From: Gerris lacustris
Lineage: Eukaryota > Arthropoda > Insecta > Hemiptera > Gerridae
Assembly: GCA_951217055.1 (NCBI GenBank)
Contig: OX578281.1
Span: forward strand, 61,320,043 to 61,384,042
Length of the DNA: 64,000 nt
Direction of reading: 5' to 3'
The position numbers and the translations under genes are program-made. This document shows positions 20,935-32,104 of the stretch, one piece after another. Position 1 is the stretch's first letter. Each line of letters starts with the position of its first letter. The notes under the pieces were generated by a model that was given only the letters and a program-made list of their open reading frames with translations, had not been told where the DNA came from and did no database searches.

Positions 20935-21127
20935 ATGAAACAAACACTACACACTACAAAAAGCATTACGAACTCCATTTAATCTGTATGTAGTTTCTAA
21001 CTTTTACTTATATTAACTCAATATTGTTAGTTTGTCAAATTATAGTTTTTTCCTAATTTTTAAAAATGTTTAATTAATTGTGTAAATATTTAATAATTAC
21101 AGTCAACGGCTGGCCCAAGTTTGTTTT

Positions 21128-21206
21128 TTTAGGGTTTCGTAGATACTTCTCGAAACCCTTATGCCGAGGGTGATCTGTCCGTCTGTATGTCGCTCTTTGG
21201 TTCATT
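21128..21206 (+). repeat. Short dispersed repeat, copy 2
   Basis: TTAGGGTTTCGTAGATACTT, CCTTATGCCGAGGGTGA, CTGTATGTCGCTCTTTGG; the partner is at 4196-4275. An internal hairpin GGGTTTCG / CGAAACCC is present only in this copy. Confidence 0.65.
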
Positions 21207-21287
21207 TAATTTAATCTAAAGATTTAGATCTAAATGGAGTTTAAGTGGAAATAAATAGAATAAATTAGTAAAATTAAATTAAAAAAG

Positions 21288-21402
21288 TCTGGCAATTAAT
21301 GTGGCACATAGCTTCCTCATATCCTGTCACATACTTTATTGATGTTATGCTTCAACAACTTATTATTGTCTAATTTATTTCATTGTTTCCACTTTTTACG
21401 TG
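21288..21402 (-). repeat. Family B tail fragment
   Basis: Minus-strand GAAGCTATGTGCCACATTAA and the CAATAATAAGTTGTTGAAGC segment. Only the 3' end of the family is present. Confidence 0.75.
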
Positions 21403-21939
21403 ATCATATGCAATATGTGCACTATCTGATTTTACTTCACTGTAGGATTTTTGTACTGGCGATATTTCTGATTTAATGTAACTCTTGAAATACACTATCT
21501 AGCCTGTCATGTAGGGTTTGAAATTATGCAGATAGGTTTATTTTATTTTTATTATTTATTTTTTTATTTTTGGATCTGACTCTTTTTTTATTGTTTCCCC
21601 TGTTATAAGAAGTACTTTACGTGAAGACCTAACCGAATAAAAAGAATCCTAACTTGTAGAGGAAACTTTGAAGATGATTCCCTACTCTGAACTTTTTTCG
21701 ATCCAAACCCCTCCAAGTGAAGTTATATGCTTCCAAAGTTGAATGATTTCCATTTTTATTTTTTTTTTATTATTTTTTTTTTTTATTGCAATTTAATTTT
21801 TACTGACCTTTTCAAATGAACACCCCGAATTCATATGAAGAGATTTCCTAATTAAGATTTTATTAAATCTATTAAAATAACGTGAGGTCAAATATAAAAT
21901 TGGAATTTCAGAACGGGAAAAGATTTTATCTATGATTGA
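21403..21939. other. Unassigned AT-rich DNA
   Basis: Low-complexity T-rich runs (21540-21600, 21750-21790). No gene or recognisable repeat. Confidence 0.45.
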
Positions 21940-22475
21940 TACGAAATATAAACATTATATCTCTGTTTAGATGCATAGAAAGTGATTCTTTTCGAAGCTG
22001 TATTCATTGCGCATGCGTGTTCATAATTCTTCTTTTTTCCCCGCAATAGTGCGGAAAAAAAAGAGGAATTCTTCACCTTAACGCACGATTAGCGAGTTTG
22101 TTTACATTTAACAAAACTAATTTGCTGTTTGTTTAATTAAAGTAACTGTTTATATCGAGTTTTTAGTGAAAAAATAAGTGATTATGACAAAAATGAGGAG
22201 AGTAATACGCCTCACAAATAATTAATACGGCACAAAATACAACTAATGAGGTAATGTCATCTTTATCGAAAGAGAAATACGAACTTACAAACAGGAAGTT
22301 TATTACTTTTTTTCTGTATTTCTTATTAAAATCCACAATCGTAGATAAAGTACGGTACACAACTTGTGCGAAAACTGCATTTTGCTTTGCTCGTGTGGTT
22401 TTACTACCCTCGCTGTCGCTCGGGTGCAAAATGCTACTTTCCGCACTAGATGTACACTATTATCGTAATGTACAC
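21940..22475 (+). mobile_element. Crypton-like transposon 5' fragment, copy B
   Basis: Second copy of the leader-frame-hairpin element. GCGCATGCGTG (22010) lies in the leader, a TTTTTTCC/GGAAAAAA hairpin at 22034-22062, and GTTTACATTTAACAAAACTA at 22099-22118. The frame has lost its start codon and carries a stop. Recognisable protein words are ESNTPH and, after a frame change, NTTNEVMSSLSKEKYEL then NRKF. The end hairpin is shorter than in copies A and C, because the CTCCACACTCGCATG segment is deleted. Decay confirms it is not coding now. Confidence 0.5.
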
Positions 22476-22534
22476 TATTATCATTATCTATTCGATGAAA
22501 CGAAAATTTTTTTCAAATACATTTTTTTAAATCA

Positions 22535-22945
22535 ATAGTGACACCGCTATAAAGTGATAAAGATCGTTAAAATTATTTAAGCTAACCTATAAACGTTTAA
22601 AATAGAAAAAAAACAACCTTTTTACCGATATCCTAGATTCTACGTAACGATTTTAGTAAAAGTTTATATACATCCTCTAAACTCTAAAGTACAATTTGAA
22701 CAGGCATGTAAAATTTTAACTTGATACTAACAGTAGTTATTGAGTAGTGAAGTGATACATTTTATAATACTGGAAATGAAGATGGTCGGAACATGTAAGT
22801 AAAGGAATATGTAGAAAGGACACCCTTCTCCCTCATTACACGGCCCTCTATTACAACAATTGTCTTTAACTATCAACTCAACATGATTAAATATTTTCTC
22901 AATATCCAATATGTATGTTAATACGCTCGTTTCAATGATAGAGCC
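22535..22945 (+). repeat. Family D, copy 2 (empty-site copy)
   Basis: Uninterrupted by SINEs. It matches the three pieces of copy 1 (8.5-9.6 kb), except for a stretch near 22775-22850 (GAAGATGGTCGGAACATG onward) that copy 1 lacks. The order relative to the Crypton-like fragment is reversed between the two loci. Confidence 0.7.
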
Positions 22946-23052
22946 ACGCGATGCCTGATGCCTGGTATATGCAGGAATAGGAATTAATCTGGGGCTACCT
23001 ATGGGCTTCTTTCGATAGATCATTCAAATTCCTCTCTTCTTGAGTCCTTTAA

Positions 23053-24086
23053 CCCTAGAACGCTAACCATATTTTTTAACCTCTTAAGACTAACCTTGAG
23101 TCATATTGACTCCCAAATCTATTATACCCAGTTTTATTAAAATATAAAAGCCTAATATGTACAATATTTTTTTAACATGTTTTAGTGCTAGTTGAAGGGA
23201 CACTTGGGTGCTTTGTTTCCCATAAAAAAACAATTTTTTCCTTTTAATTCCGGTTTTTCAATCTGGACTACATTTTTTTTACATTCCATTATTACATTAC
23301 ATTACATATATACATACATTAGATTACATATCCGGTATTGTTATCTACCGGAGTGGTTTTATTTACTTTTTTTTGTGTAACTTTATTCTTTCCTTTCCTT
23401 TGGTTTTTCTATTTCGTAAATTGTTTCAATTAATTTATCATTTTCCTCATCATCGCTGATGGGATCAAAAAAGGCATTTTCTATTTTCAAATCAGGGTCC
23501 AAATCACAAACGTCACCATTATTGTCGAATACGCTCTTTTTCATAATCGGTATCTGAATCGGTCATTTCCTTCATCAAGCGATACATGTCGTTTAGATCA
23601 TTGTATTTTTTCTCCATTATTTGACTTTATTCATATTCTATTAACTTTATATAATTTAGACATATAACGACAAAAAAAATATAACAATTTATACTTATAA
23701 ATGAATAAATTACAATTATATTACCTTTAATTTGAAATAATTATTGAATTAAAAGTTATATAATATTTAATTTATAAGATTTAAAATGCCAAAATAAACA
23801 ATAACACGACATACTATTCTAAAAAATACTATTCTGCGTCAAAATGACCTACAAAAAATTTACGTTTAAGACTAAACAGGAGTCAAAATGACTCCGTGAC
23901 TGCAGAAAAACAAACGATATGTCCTCTTTAGAATCTGAATGTGAAACTGATAGAAGTGTAGAAGGGTCATTCAAGGGTGGGAGATAGCATAGCTAAGATG
24001 TGGGAGTTCTGTGTTTTACAGACAAAGTGCATTCGTAGTTGAAAAAAAAATGGGAGTCATTTTGACTCCAGGTTAGCTTTCTAGGG
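23053..24086. mobile_element. piggyBac element, 1,034 bp, internally deleted
   Basis: Ends begin CCCTAGAACGCTAACC (left) and CCCTAGAAAGCTAACC (right, minus strand), closely matching the piggyBac terminal motif CCCTAGAAAG. It is flanked by TTAA on both sides (23049-23052 and 24087-24090), the obligatory piggyBac target. Subterminal inverted GAGTCA-x-x-x-TGACTCCC motifs sit inside each end. The left end has an extra 27-bp stretch between the terminal and subterminal motifs. A transposase N-terminal remnant is inside (minus strand). The element is too short to be autonomous. Confidence 0.92.
23383..23617 (-). pseudogene. piggyBac transposase N-terminal remnant
   Basis: Starting at the ATG at 23617 the minus strand reads MEKKYNDLNDMYRLMKEMTD, then SDTDYEKERI, and hits TAA at 23519-23521. 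A one-base shift near 23523 continues the acidic sequence as FDNNGDVCDLDPDLK ... DPISDDEENDKLIETIYEIE to a stop at 23383-23385. piggyBac transposases start with such an acidic, poorly conserved region before the DDD catalytic domain. That domain is absent. The assignment rests on position inside a clear piggyBac element and on acidity, not on a catalytic motif. Too short and broken to be functional. Confidence 0.6.
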
Positions 24087-24388
24087 TTAAAGATATAAGT
24101 GTAAATAAATGTTTGATTGTTCTTTGTGCGCATGTGGAAGAGAAACAAATTAGAGGAAAAGGTTTTTAAAACTTTTTTCATAAAATTCGGCGTATTTTAC
24201 CATCAATTCAAACAATCGATCCATTTAATAATAATAATTTTAAAAACGTAGTAAGTTAGTTTTCAATGTTGCTAAATTTAGAAAAAAAAGTATAACAATA
24301 AAACAGAATAATATAGAAAAAGTTGAGTGTAACATCATTTATAAGGAAAGTGTGTATTTCGTAATAAAGACTTTTCCTTTCTATATAA

Positions 24389-24424
24389 CATATATATATA
24401 TATATATATATATTTGTGTGTGTG
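24389..24424. repeat. (TA)n(TG)n microsatellite
   Basis: An uninterrupted TA run followed by a GTGTGTGTG run. Confidence 0.95.
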
Positions 24425-24604
24425 TTGTTAAGAAATGAAATGCGTGACAAATAATAATGTTGGCAATTTCAGGTAGTTGCTGAAGGCAGAGAGATGTGAG
24501 GAGATGCTGCTGTAGCAATATTCTAGTGCAAAATCAACTCCGGCCTCCTTCAATACTTACCATCAACTCGAAAGTATTTATTATTAAACAATAAAAATAA
24601 AAAT

Positions 24605-25100
24605 ATAGTCTGCCAATTAGTGTAGCACATAGCTTCCTCGTATCTTATCACGTACTTTATTAATGTTATCCTCTTACGGCCTATTATTGTATAATTTATT
24701 TAATTGTTTCCTCCTTTATTTTTAAATCTGTCAAAATTGTTTGGTTTTTTTTTTACACAAAAGAAGTATCAATTTAGAAATATTTGATGTGCCGGATATG
24801 GTTGAAATTAATCTGGGACTATCTACTTTCGACAAATCATCCAAATTTATTAAAAACCAGATGATTACTTTTGAATATAAAGGATAAAAACAAATTTTTG
24901 CACATGAGAAAACAATGGGAAAAGAAAGTTATAAGTTAAAGACAACTTACATGGGACCAAATAAGTGAATTATGACCTGCCTTCTAAATTTCATTAAAAT
25001 TGGAGGAGTAGTTTTTAATATATAGTACCTCGCAAAAATTGAATGACAGATAGACCGATAGACAAACACACCAAAAGTGTTCCATGATGCCAGAAATGCC
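24605..25100 (-). repeat. Family B copy
   Basis: Minus-strand order from GAAGCTATGTGCTACACTAA (24605 side) through GGTTGAAATTAATCTGGGAC to GTCTATCTGTCATTCAATTT near 25060. Nearly full length. Confidence 0.8.
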
Positions 25101-25499
25101 CCCTTTATACCTGGAATAATTTTGGTAAAGTCAATAGTTTTTTAAAAAAAATATATATTAAATATCAACTCACGTACGTACTGGAAATGTTAGGAACCAG
25201 GGAGTTTTTAAGGGTGGTGGATTCACTCAGGATAGCTAATAACCTTCAAAATGGTTGAATTAACAAATTCAAATACAATAATAGTAATATATAAATTTAC
25301 AAACTCAGATATTATATGAACCAAATTATTTCGAATCGTTTCCATTACGCGATTTTGAAACCCATAATGCAAACAAAAATAAATTTGCTTTTTTAATTCC
25401 AGCACATAATAACCATTTGAAACATAAGCTATCCCAAACACTTTTACAATCGATTATAATATTAAGGGTAACTATATACCAGTATTGCCAGCCAACGGC

Positions 25500-26410
25500 C
25501 TTTGTAGTATCCGATCCATCCTTTAGAATAATTGCAGCCAATGGAACAGGAATTCGGACTCATGGTGAACATTGTGTTATGGTCGACCTTGGACTGACAT
25601 TAAAGGAAATCAATTAAAAGATGGTACAGACAAACACCTGAACTCCAGTGGCAATATCCAACGAGAAAGCAGTTGTGATAAGAGCTATGCATGAAGAAAC
25701 TATATATTATCAATTACTACAAACATCTTTTTCTCAAATCATGTAAGATTTCCTTCTCGCCGAAATTAAACATTCAACAACTCACCTTACACTGGTGGAC
25801 CTGATGTAATTATACGGTACTAATCACTACAGTTCAACCAGTTTATGCAAAGGCTCGTTGACTTTGTCCGAAGAAACTTACAGACGCTAAAAGACGAATT
25901 TGAGTCCAGGATCGCTCAAGCATAATTGGGCTACAGCATTACATAATGGTGCCTAAAAAGAACAATACCTGGCGTCCTTGTGGTGATTATAGGACACTTA
26001 ATGCAGTCACAGTTCCAGATAAATACCCATTGCCTCATATTCACGACTTAACTCAATGTTTAGATGGTAAGAAAATATTTATGTCATTAGATCTGACTAA
26101 GGCTTATTACCAAATTCCAGATGAAGCTAATGATATTCCAAAAACAGCAATCGGACTTTTTGAGTTTACCGAATGCCTTTTGGCATTTGCAACGCTGGTC
26201 AGACGTTTCAACAGTTCATAAACAATGTTTTACGATGTTTAGATTTTGTATGGAAACACAGATGAAGTTCTTTTTACCTTTTCTGAAGAGGAAGAACATC
26301 TCATCCATGTTAGACGAGTTTTACAACGACTCTCGGAATACAGCATCGCTTTAAATGCATCAAAATGTACCTTTTTTTCCTTGGACATGAGATATCATGT
26401 TAGTCGGTCT
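25500..26410 (+). pseudogene. Ty3/gypsy-like retrotransposon pol, frameshifted
   Basis: From about 25535 the sequence encodes AANGTGIRTHG and VDLGLTL, typical of the end of the gypsy protease region. A gap follows. 25946-26221 encodes [46 protein letters not shown] and DIPKTAI, which are reverse transcriptase motifs in order. After frame changes come [20 protein letters not shown], then YGNTDEVLFTF where YxDDVL is expected, then EEEHLIHVRRVLQRLSEYSI, NASKCTFF and FLGHEIS. The YxDD active site is lost (second D is E, first D is T). At least three frame changes and internal stops make it dead. RNase H and integrase are not seen. Confidence 0.92.
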
Positions 26411-26522
26411 TTTGCCACAAAGAAACGGTTTTCGATACTTACTCACTTGCATAGATCGATGCATGAAATTGGCTGAAGCAATAACAAACGCATTCTTTGG
26501 TAACTATTAAGATCATCTTCCA

Positions 26523-26699
26523 AAAACCAACCATATTTAAATAAAAGAGATGTTCCTACGGGAGAAATACATAGAAGGAATTAAAGCAGCCGTGTATCTT
26601 AGCACTGAAAAGGAGACTGCGGATATTCTTACGAAGCCTCGGTCAAAGGAGCCTTCCATCTTTTTAAGAATTCAATTAGGAGTCATAGATTTAATGTAA
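26523..26699 (+). pseudogene. Ty1/copia-like retrotransposon, RNase H C-terminal end
   Basis: One frame reads TNHI, stop, IKEMFLREKYIEGIKA, AVYLSTEKETADILTKPRSK and ends LGVIDLM before TAA at 26697-26699. KHIDIKxHFIRE, the ADILTKPL motif and a final LGx are the hallmark of the copia polyprotein C-terminus. It has one in-frame stop. It lies 110 bp after the gypsy fragment, on the same strand, so two unrelated retroelements abut here. A 3' LTR should follow within about 100 bp, but I could not delimit one. Confidence 0.85.
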
Positions 26700-27237
26700 T
26701 TAATCCTCAGGAAGAGTCTCTTTTGTTATTTAAATTAATGTTTCTGCTAGCAAAATTGAAGAGAGATGTTTGTTAATGTATATTTAGTTTTATTTTGTTC
26801 TTGGCAACACTGTTTAAATAAGAGGAAGGTGTTTTTATACTTCTACGATGATAATAAAAGGAATAAACATTTCCAAAACTATTTTTTTAATAAACGAATG
26901 ATAAATTACTATTTCATTGTTTTAGGGGGAGTTCTCCACACATGTCTTCTGCTCCTATGTAGACTCTACTAGAACTTCATGTTCTTCAGCTCGTCATGAC
27001 GTTTGGTCGAAACTGACCTCATGATATTCAAAACGGATCAAGTATCGACGATAAAACTACTAATACTAATCAGGTGAGCAAACTCATTCAGTTCAACTCA
27101 TGATCATGATTAATTTTGACAAACGAGCAGCAAGATTTATACTAATGACGGCTTTTTGACAAAATTGAAGTATATAAAGATAAAGAAGTAAGATGCTATT
27201 GTTTTATAGATGAGTGGTTGATTTAATTCATTAAGGA
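26700..27237. other. Unassigned DNA after the copia fragment
   Basis: It may contain the remains of a copia LTR, but without a second LTR it cannot be delimited. No gene recognised. Confidence 0.4.
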
Positions 27238-27660
27238 GGAGTAAAGGGGGAATAATTTCAAGATAAAAATAACTTTTTATATACTACGTTTATAAATTTT
27301 CTGTTGAATCGTATGTAATGTTAATAATATAATTGTTATTGTTATATAATATATAATGTTAGTGAAAAAAAAAATTGTTCCAAATTTATTTACTTCACAC
27401 AAATGACAACCATCCAGAGAGCTGATCTTAAACCTATAAAAAAATAAATCTTTGTACAACGGATCTCCCCAACACCAAATCTAAAGCATGCCATCGATAT
27501 ATTTGAAATAATATAATCGATAAATAATATAATCGATATTTCCTGTTAGCTATGCTAAAAGTTTCAAATGTCTAGCTATTCGGGAAGTTAGTTAGAAATC
27601 GATTGCCAGATTTGTACCGGACAAACAAACAAAAATGCAAGCTAATAAAAACGTAGTAAA
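27238..27660 (-). repeat. Family E, copy 2
   Basis: The reverse-strand match to 19545-20300, lacking the middle 350 bp. It joins a family A copy directly at 27661. Confidence 0.7.
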
Positions 27661-28235
27661 AAATTGGTCTGAGACAACTCAGACAAACTTTCTCTTATAC
27701 GTGTTCATAATTACATAGTATATTTAATTATTATTGAACATCAAAATTTATCATAAAAATAACATCTCCTGGGCAGGGAATCGAACCCTGGCTCTCTCCA
27801 TCCGCGTTTTAAGCTGTTTTCTCAGGAACTAGATTTTACCCGGCTTACATCGTTAGATTCGTATTTAAATGGACTACATTTTACGTCGGAACCGTTTTCA
27901 AAAAAAAAAATTTTCACGTTTTTTCAGAGTTTTTGGGGGGCAGCGCCCCTAAATTTGAAGCTAAAATTCATTTCTCGATTTTGCCTCGGGGTATGATTGT
28001 TCTGAACATGTATGTCAAGTTTCGTCAAAATCGCTCCAGTAGTTTAGGCTCCATGCGTCAGCACAGACGACCGACAGTCCGACATTTTTTACAAACAACC
28101 TTTTTTTTTTTTTACAAACCACTTTTTAACCCTGTTTTTTTTACAAAACAGGGGACCACAAAACGTGTAAATCCATCAACATCTCAAAATTGTATTTTCA
28201 CCCCATCACAATACTTTCTCATTAGAAGTAAGTAA
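27661..28235 (-). repeat. Family A copy, near full length
   Basis: Minus strand from the CCCATCACAATACTTTCTCA-type end at 28200-28220 to GTCTGAGTTGTCTCAGACC at 27668. The B-box GGGTTCGATTCC is intact (27775-27786). The 100-codon plus frame across it (27933-28235) is repeat-derived. Confidence 0.8.
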
Positions 28236-28679
28236 CAAAGGAAGAAGAATAGAAGTAACAAAGGAAATAAAGAAAGGCTCTCCATTAAAAAAGTGAATTT
28301 ATTGTAAAAAGCCTGCTTTCAACTTATCTTCAATGGCTAAGTCCGAGGCTTAAATCAGGTTTAAGATTGTTCTTCAATCTATGGTCAAACTAATTCCTCT
28401 GCTCATCTATCAAATTGTGTCTATGGTTTATTTTGATGTTTGTAAATCTTAAACTACAAATATTAATTGTAAAGAAAACCCATGACTGTAGAATTCTGAG
28501 TTGGAGGAAACTTCTCTTTTTTTATATTATTATTAATGTTGGAACGGACTTTGGAATAGCAAGTAGTATGATGATAGGATGGAAACTTGTGTTGACATGG
28601 GGTAAGTACGGAGGACTTAAACATGATACAAAGCTAGGATAAGTCCTGCTTCATTATTATTCCACAGTGTGCTTTGTGG
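28236..28679. other. Unassigned DNA
   Basis: A 75-codon frame at 28415-28642 has no recognisable domain. Confidence 0.4.
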
Positions 28680-28985
28680 CAGGAGAGGGGGATGGGAAAT
28701 CCTGTCATGTCCACACGAGGGAGAAGATATACCCAGGTGTCCTGTTCTCGTCCGGAACACGGTCTCCAAGTGTCCGCTTTAACTTGAATCTCCCTTGGAA
28801 AAATACTTTCCCTCCGGTTTCCCTCGGCGAAGATTGATTATCTTTTTCCGGTAGGGGCAACAGCCCTCGGACGAGGTCTGGCCGGCCGTCTACTTCACCT
28901 CGCAGCAGCGCCTCCCGCACCGTAAATCAAACGATTACTCGAGCAAATCCCACACTAAGACACGGACACGCAGTCCTAGTAAGAA
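28680..28985 (-). other. GC-richer block with a minus-strand frame
   Basis: This block is much richer in G and C than its surroundings. A minus-strand frame, 28705-28920, starts at GTG, not ATG, with an in-frame TGA three codons upstream. Its product begins REALLRGEVDGRPDLVRGLL and is charged and non-repetitive, unlike other frames in the window. I find no splice acceptor that would open it upstream. It could be an exon, a CpG-type regulatory block, or chance. No family recognised. Confidence 0.3.
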
Positions 28986-29528
28986 GACGGAAAAACACCG
29001 AGACACAGACGTGGAGGCATTGATTTATGCTAACCCACAAACTCCCCCTGTTTCGGACTTCTCCGCTATCTAATCACACCACCCTTATTCAGTTGCCGAG
29101 GCAACCATAAAAATAATATTTACCACATTCGGACTTATCCGATTATAGTAATGATCAGTATATTGCCAGTTTACAATAGCGAACTTTTAATACGAATTCC
29201 TTAAAATGGTTTCATTCAAATTCACTATAGTTTGCATTTATTAGTGTAATGTCCACTCTAAGAGGTTAGAGAGATACACAAAAGTCTCTTGCCTATTAAT
29301 AGGAACTGTGTGTTTGTTTATTTTACAACAACAATGAGAGGTTTCTTATCTTAACACTGTTACAGCTAACGATCATGAACCTCATTTGGTTTAAAAAGGT
29401 ATTATATAAGTATCAAATAGGTAAAACATTTCATTCTTGTTGTTTCCAAGTATTTATTACGGTTTATTTTACGCACATACATCATTAGTTTATAACAAAA
29501 GTGAGGGTTCGACCACGTTAATCACCTA
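28986..29528. other. Unassigned DNA
   Basis: No gene or repeat recognised. Confidence 0.45.
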
Positions 29529-29910
29529 CTAATTATCATCAGCAGTGTGAAACATGTCTCAGCTCCTTGGTATTCCAGTCATTTCTAATCAGCAGCAGTG
29601 TGAAACATGTCAGCTCCTTGGTATTCCAGTCATTTCTAATCAGCAGCAGTGTGAAACATGTCTCAGCTCCTTTGTATTCCAGTCATTTCTAATCAGCAGC
29701 AGTGTGAAACATGTCAGCTCCTTGGTATTTCAATCATTTCTAATCATCAGCAGAGTGATACATGTCTCAGCTCAGCACCTTGGTATTCCAATCATTACTA
29801 ATCATCAGCAGTGTGAATCATGTCTCAGCACCTTGATGTTCCATTCATTACTAATTATATCTGAGGTATGAAACGTGTCTCAGCACCTTGGTATCCCAAC
29901 CATCACTAGG
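29529..29910 (+). repeat. 53-58-bp tandem repeat, about seven units
   Basis: Units share CAGCTCCTTGGTATTCCAGT, CATTTCTAATCAGCAGCAGT and GTGTGAAACATGTCT. Unit length varies by one or a few bases, so no single frame stays in register. The 105-codon plus frame at 29554-29871 is repeat-derived. Confidence 0.92.
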
Positions 29911-30109
29911 AATGCTGGTATTTTGACTACGATTTCATGCTAACCTTTCCCCAAACTACTCAATTAATTTTTCAGGCGAAATGTTGGTTATATTATAACA
30001 TTCGCGTCGGTAAGTATTTGAAATAAAAAATTCAAAAATAAGGATATTCAAATAATAAAACTCAAATAACAACAAAAGATCAACAATGGCAAATGTTCAC
30101 AAAAAACAT

Positions 30110-30690
30110 TTTATGTACGATTGTTACGAAATATAAACATTTTATCACGGTTTAGATGCGTAGAAAGTGATTCTTTACATACTTATATTCATTGCGCATG
30201 CGCGTCTCATAATTCTGAAGAATTCCTCGTAGGTCGGAAAAAAGAGGAAATCTTCACCTTTACGCACGATTAGCGAGTTTGTATACATTTAACAAAACTA
30301 ATTTGCTGTTTGTTTAATAAAAGTAACAGTTTAAATCGAGTTTTTTGTGAAAATCAATGAGTGATTTAAGTGATACTGACGAATATGAGGAGAATAACAC
30401 GCCTCCCGAAATAATTAATTCAGCACAAAATACAACTAATGAATTAATTTCATCTTTATCAAAAGAGAAATACGAACTTCCTTACAGGAAGTTTATTTTT
30501 TTCTGTATTTATTATTTAAATCTAACAATCGTAGATAAAGTACGGTACAAAACTCGTGCGAAAACTGCATTTTGCTTTGCTCTTGTGGTTTTACTACCCT
30601 CGCTATCGCTAGGGTGCAAACTCCACAGTCGCATGCAAAATGCTACTTTCCGCACTACACGCGTAATGTACTATTACGATTTATAAATTC
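30110..30690 (+). mobile_element. Crypton-like transposon 5' fragment, copy C (best frame)
   Basis: Leader with GCGCATGCGCG (30195), GCACGATTAGCGAGTTTGT and CATTTAACAAAACTA, then an open frame from ATG at 30357. It begins MSDLSDTDEYEENNTPPEII and continues NSAQNTTNELISSLSKEKYE, then LPYRKF. That N-terminal acidic part followed by a SLSKEKYExxYRKF helix resembles the start of arthropod tyrosine-recombinase proteins (Crypton-like). This is from memory and unverified. After RKF the sequence becomes the conserved non-coding 3' part shared by all three copies, ending in the GCATTTTGC/GCAAAATGC hairpin. The family looks like a deletion derivative joining a first exon to the element's 3' end. Confidence 0.55.
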
Positions 30691-32104
30691 ATGTTTAAGT
30701 AGCTTCAGAATTAATTAAAGATTCATTGGCATAACTATGTTATGGATTATGTCATTACTTACTTTTACTATCGATTATTAAAGTTTATTTTCTAGGTTAC
30801 CATTAATTTATGCATTTATGTGAAAGCGGAAATAGGATAAAATCATTTTTATAATTATTTTAATGATTTATAATATTGATTGTAAATAATAATTTATAAT
30901 TTATAGTTTAATTTATAAGGTGATTTGTAGATTGTTATTTTTTGATTGGCAATTGTTAAAATTTATTTTGTTTATTGTATTCCAGAGTAAATTATATATT
31001 AGCTTTTGACAAAACCATAGAGTAGACTCAATGTAAGAATGTAAAACAAGTCAGTGATTTAATCTGGGTTTAGATAAGTTTAAAAAAGAAATTATTACCT
31101 TGGTTTTGTCAGTCAGTTGATTGAGCCCTACTGACTCACATCAGATTGTATAACCTGATTTTTAGACTTTTTACCAATTTATTGGTGAAGAATTTTTTAA
31201 AAATGTATCATTGACTTCAAAACAAGGTATTAATTTCTATTTTAATTTAATTTAATTTATTTAATTCTTTTAATTTAAAAACTAGTAAAAAGTTTATATA
31301 TAAAAATGACTTTTAAAGATAAGACCACACATAAAATAATTTTAATTAATTGTTAATTTCATCATAAGATATTTTTAAGTTTTTGATTGAATTTTTAATT
31401 AATTAATTTTAATTAATTGTTAATTATATGTTATATGTAATTGATATTTGTTATAAAAAAATGACTATAGCTAATAATTAAATAAAATTTTTGCAGGTTT
31501 GAAGATATCCCAATTAAGGGATGAAATATCACCTTTTTTATGTATAAAAAAGTGTTTTTATAACCCCTGCAGACCCAAGTTAAAATACAGCATTATTAAA
31601 TATAAAGGGGACAGCAAAAGTAAAAATGGACTATTACGAGTATGTAGGAGGAGTACAGAAGATAAAGATCTTAGGGATATTTTTTTATCAGTCAACTGAC
31701 TGGACTGGCCATCTAAATACTCGTAAAGGGCAATGATAAGTATTAACTAATAACAAATTGAGTATAACGAGAATCATTCAAAAACAAAAATCTATATTTT
31801 GCATGCAATTATGTTTCGGCAAAATATATTTGCTTATTCAATGTATAAAACAAGACTGTTTAAACAAGATACAACGAAGAAATATACCTTTCCTATTGTA
31901 TTCACTGTGGAAATGCAAATAGTTAAGCTGATAAGATTTAGTTCACTTTGGAGAATAGCTAGCAAGACTTGTTTTTAAATGTACTCCCCTATTACCCTGA
32001 TTGAGTTTTATTTGGTGCTAAATCTACGATTTTAAACTTTTAATTACCGATATAAATTAAAGCATTTCCAACCTGTTTACTTTCTCACATAAAGAGAAAG
32101 TATT
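30691..32104. other. Unassigned, very AT-rich DNA
   Basis: Low-complexity TTTAATTTAATTTA runs at 31230-31300 and 31380-31440. A 66-codon frame at 31499-31699 directly follows a TTTTTGCAG acceptor-like sequence (31490-31498), but its product is not recognisable. I do not call an exon. Confidence 0.4.

Larger units (their letters stand above)
22965..24145 (-). repeat. Family B copy split by a piggyBac element
   Basis: The left part (AATTAATCTGGGGCTACC, GATCATTCAAATT) ends at 23048. The right part (GATATAAGTGTAAATAAATG, GTGCGCATGTGG) resumes at 24091. Joining them restores the family B order found at 24.8 kb, so the copy predates the piggyBac insertion. Confidence 0.75.

Noticed and set aside
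25500..26410. Endogenous retrovirus with an envelope gene
   Set aside because: Only protease-end and reverse transcriptase words of a Ty3/gypsy type are present; nothing resembling an envelope frame follows.
29554..29871. 105-codon protein with repeats
   Set aside because: Entirely inside a tandem DNA repeat whose unit length is not a multiple of 3.
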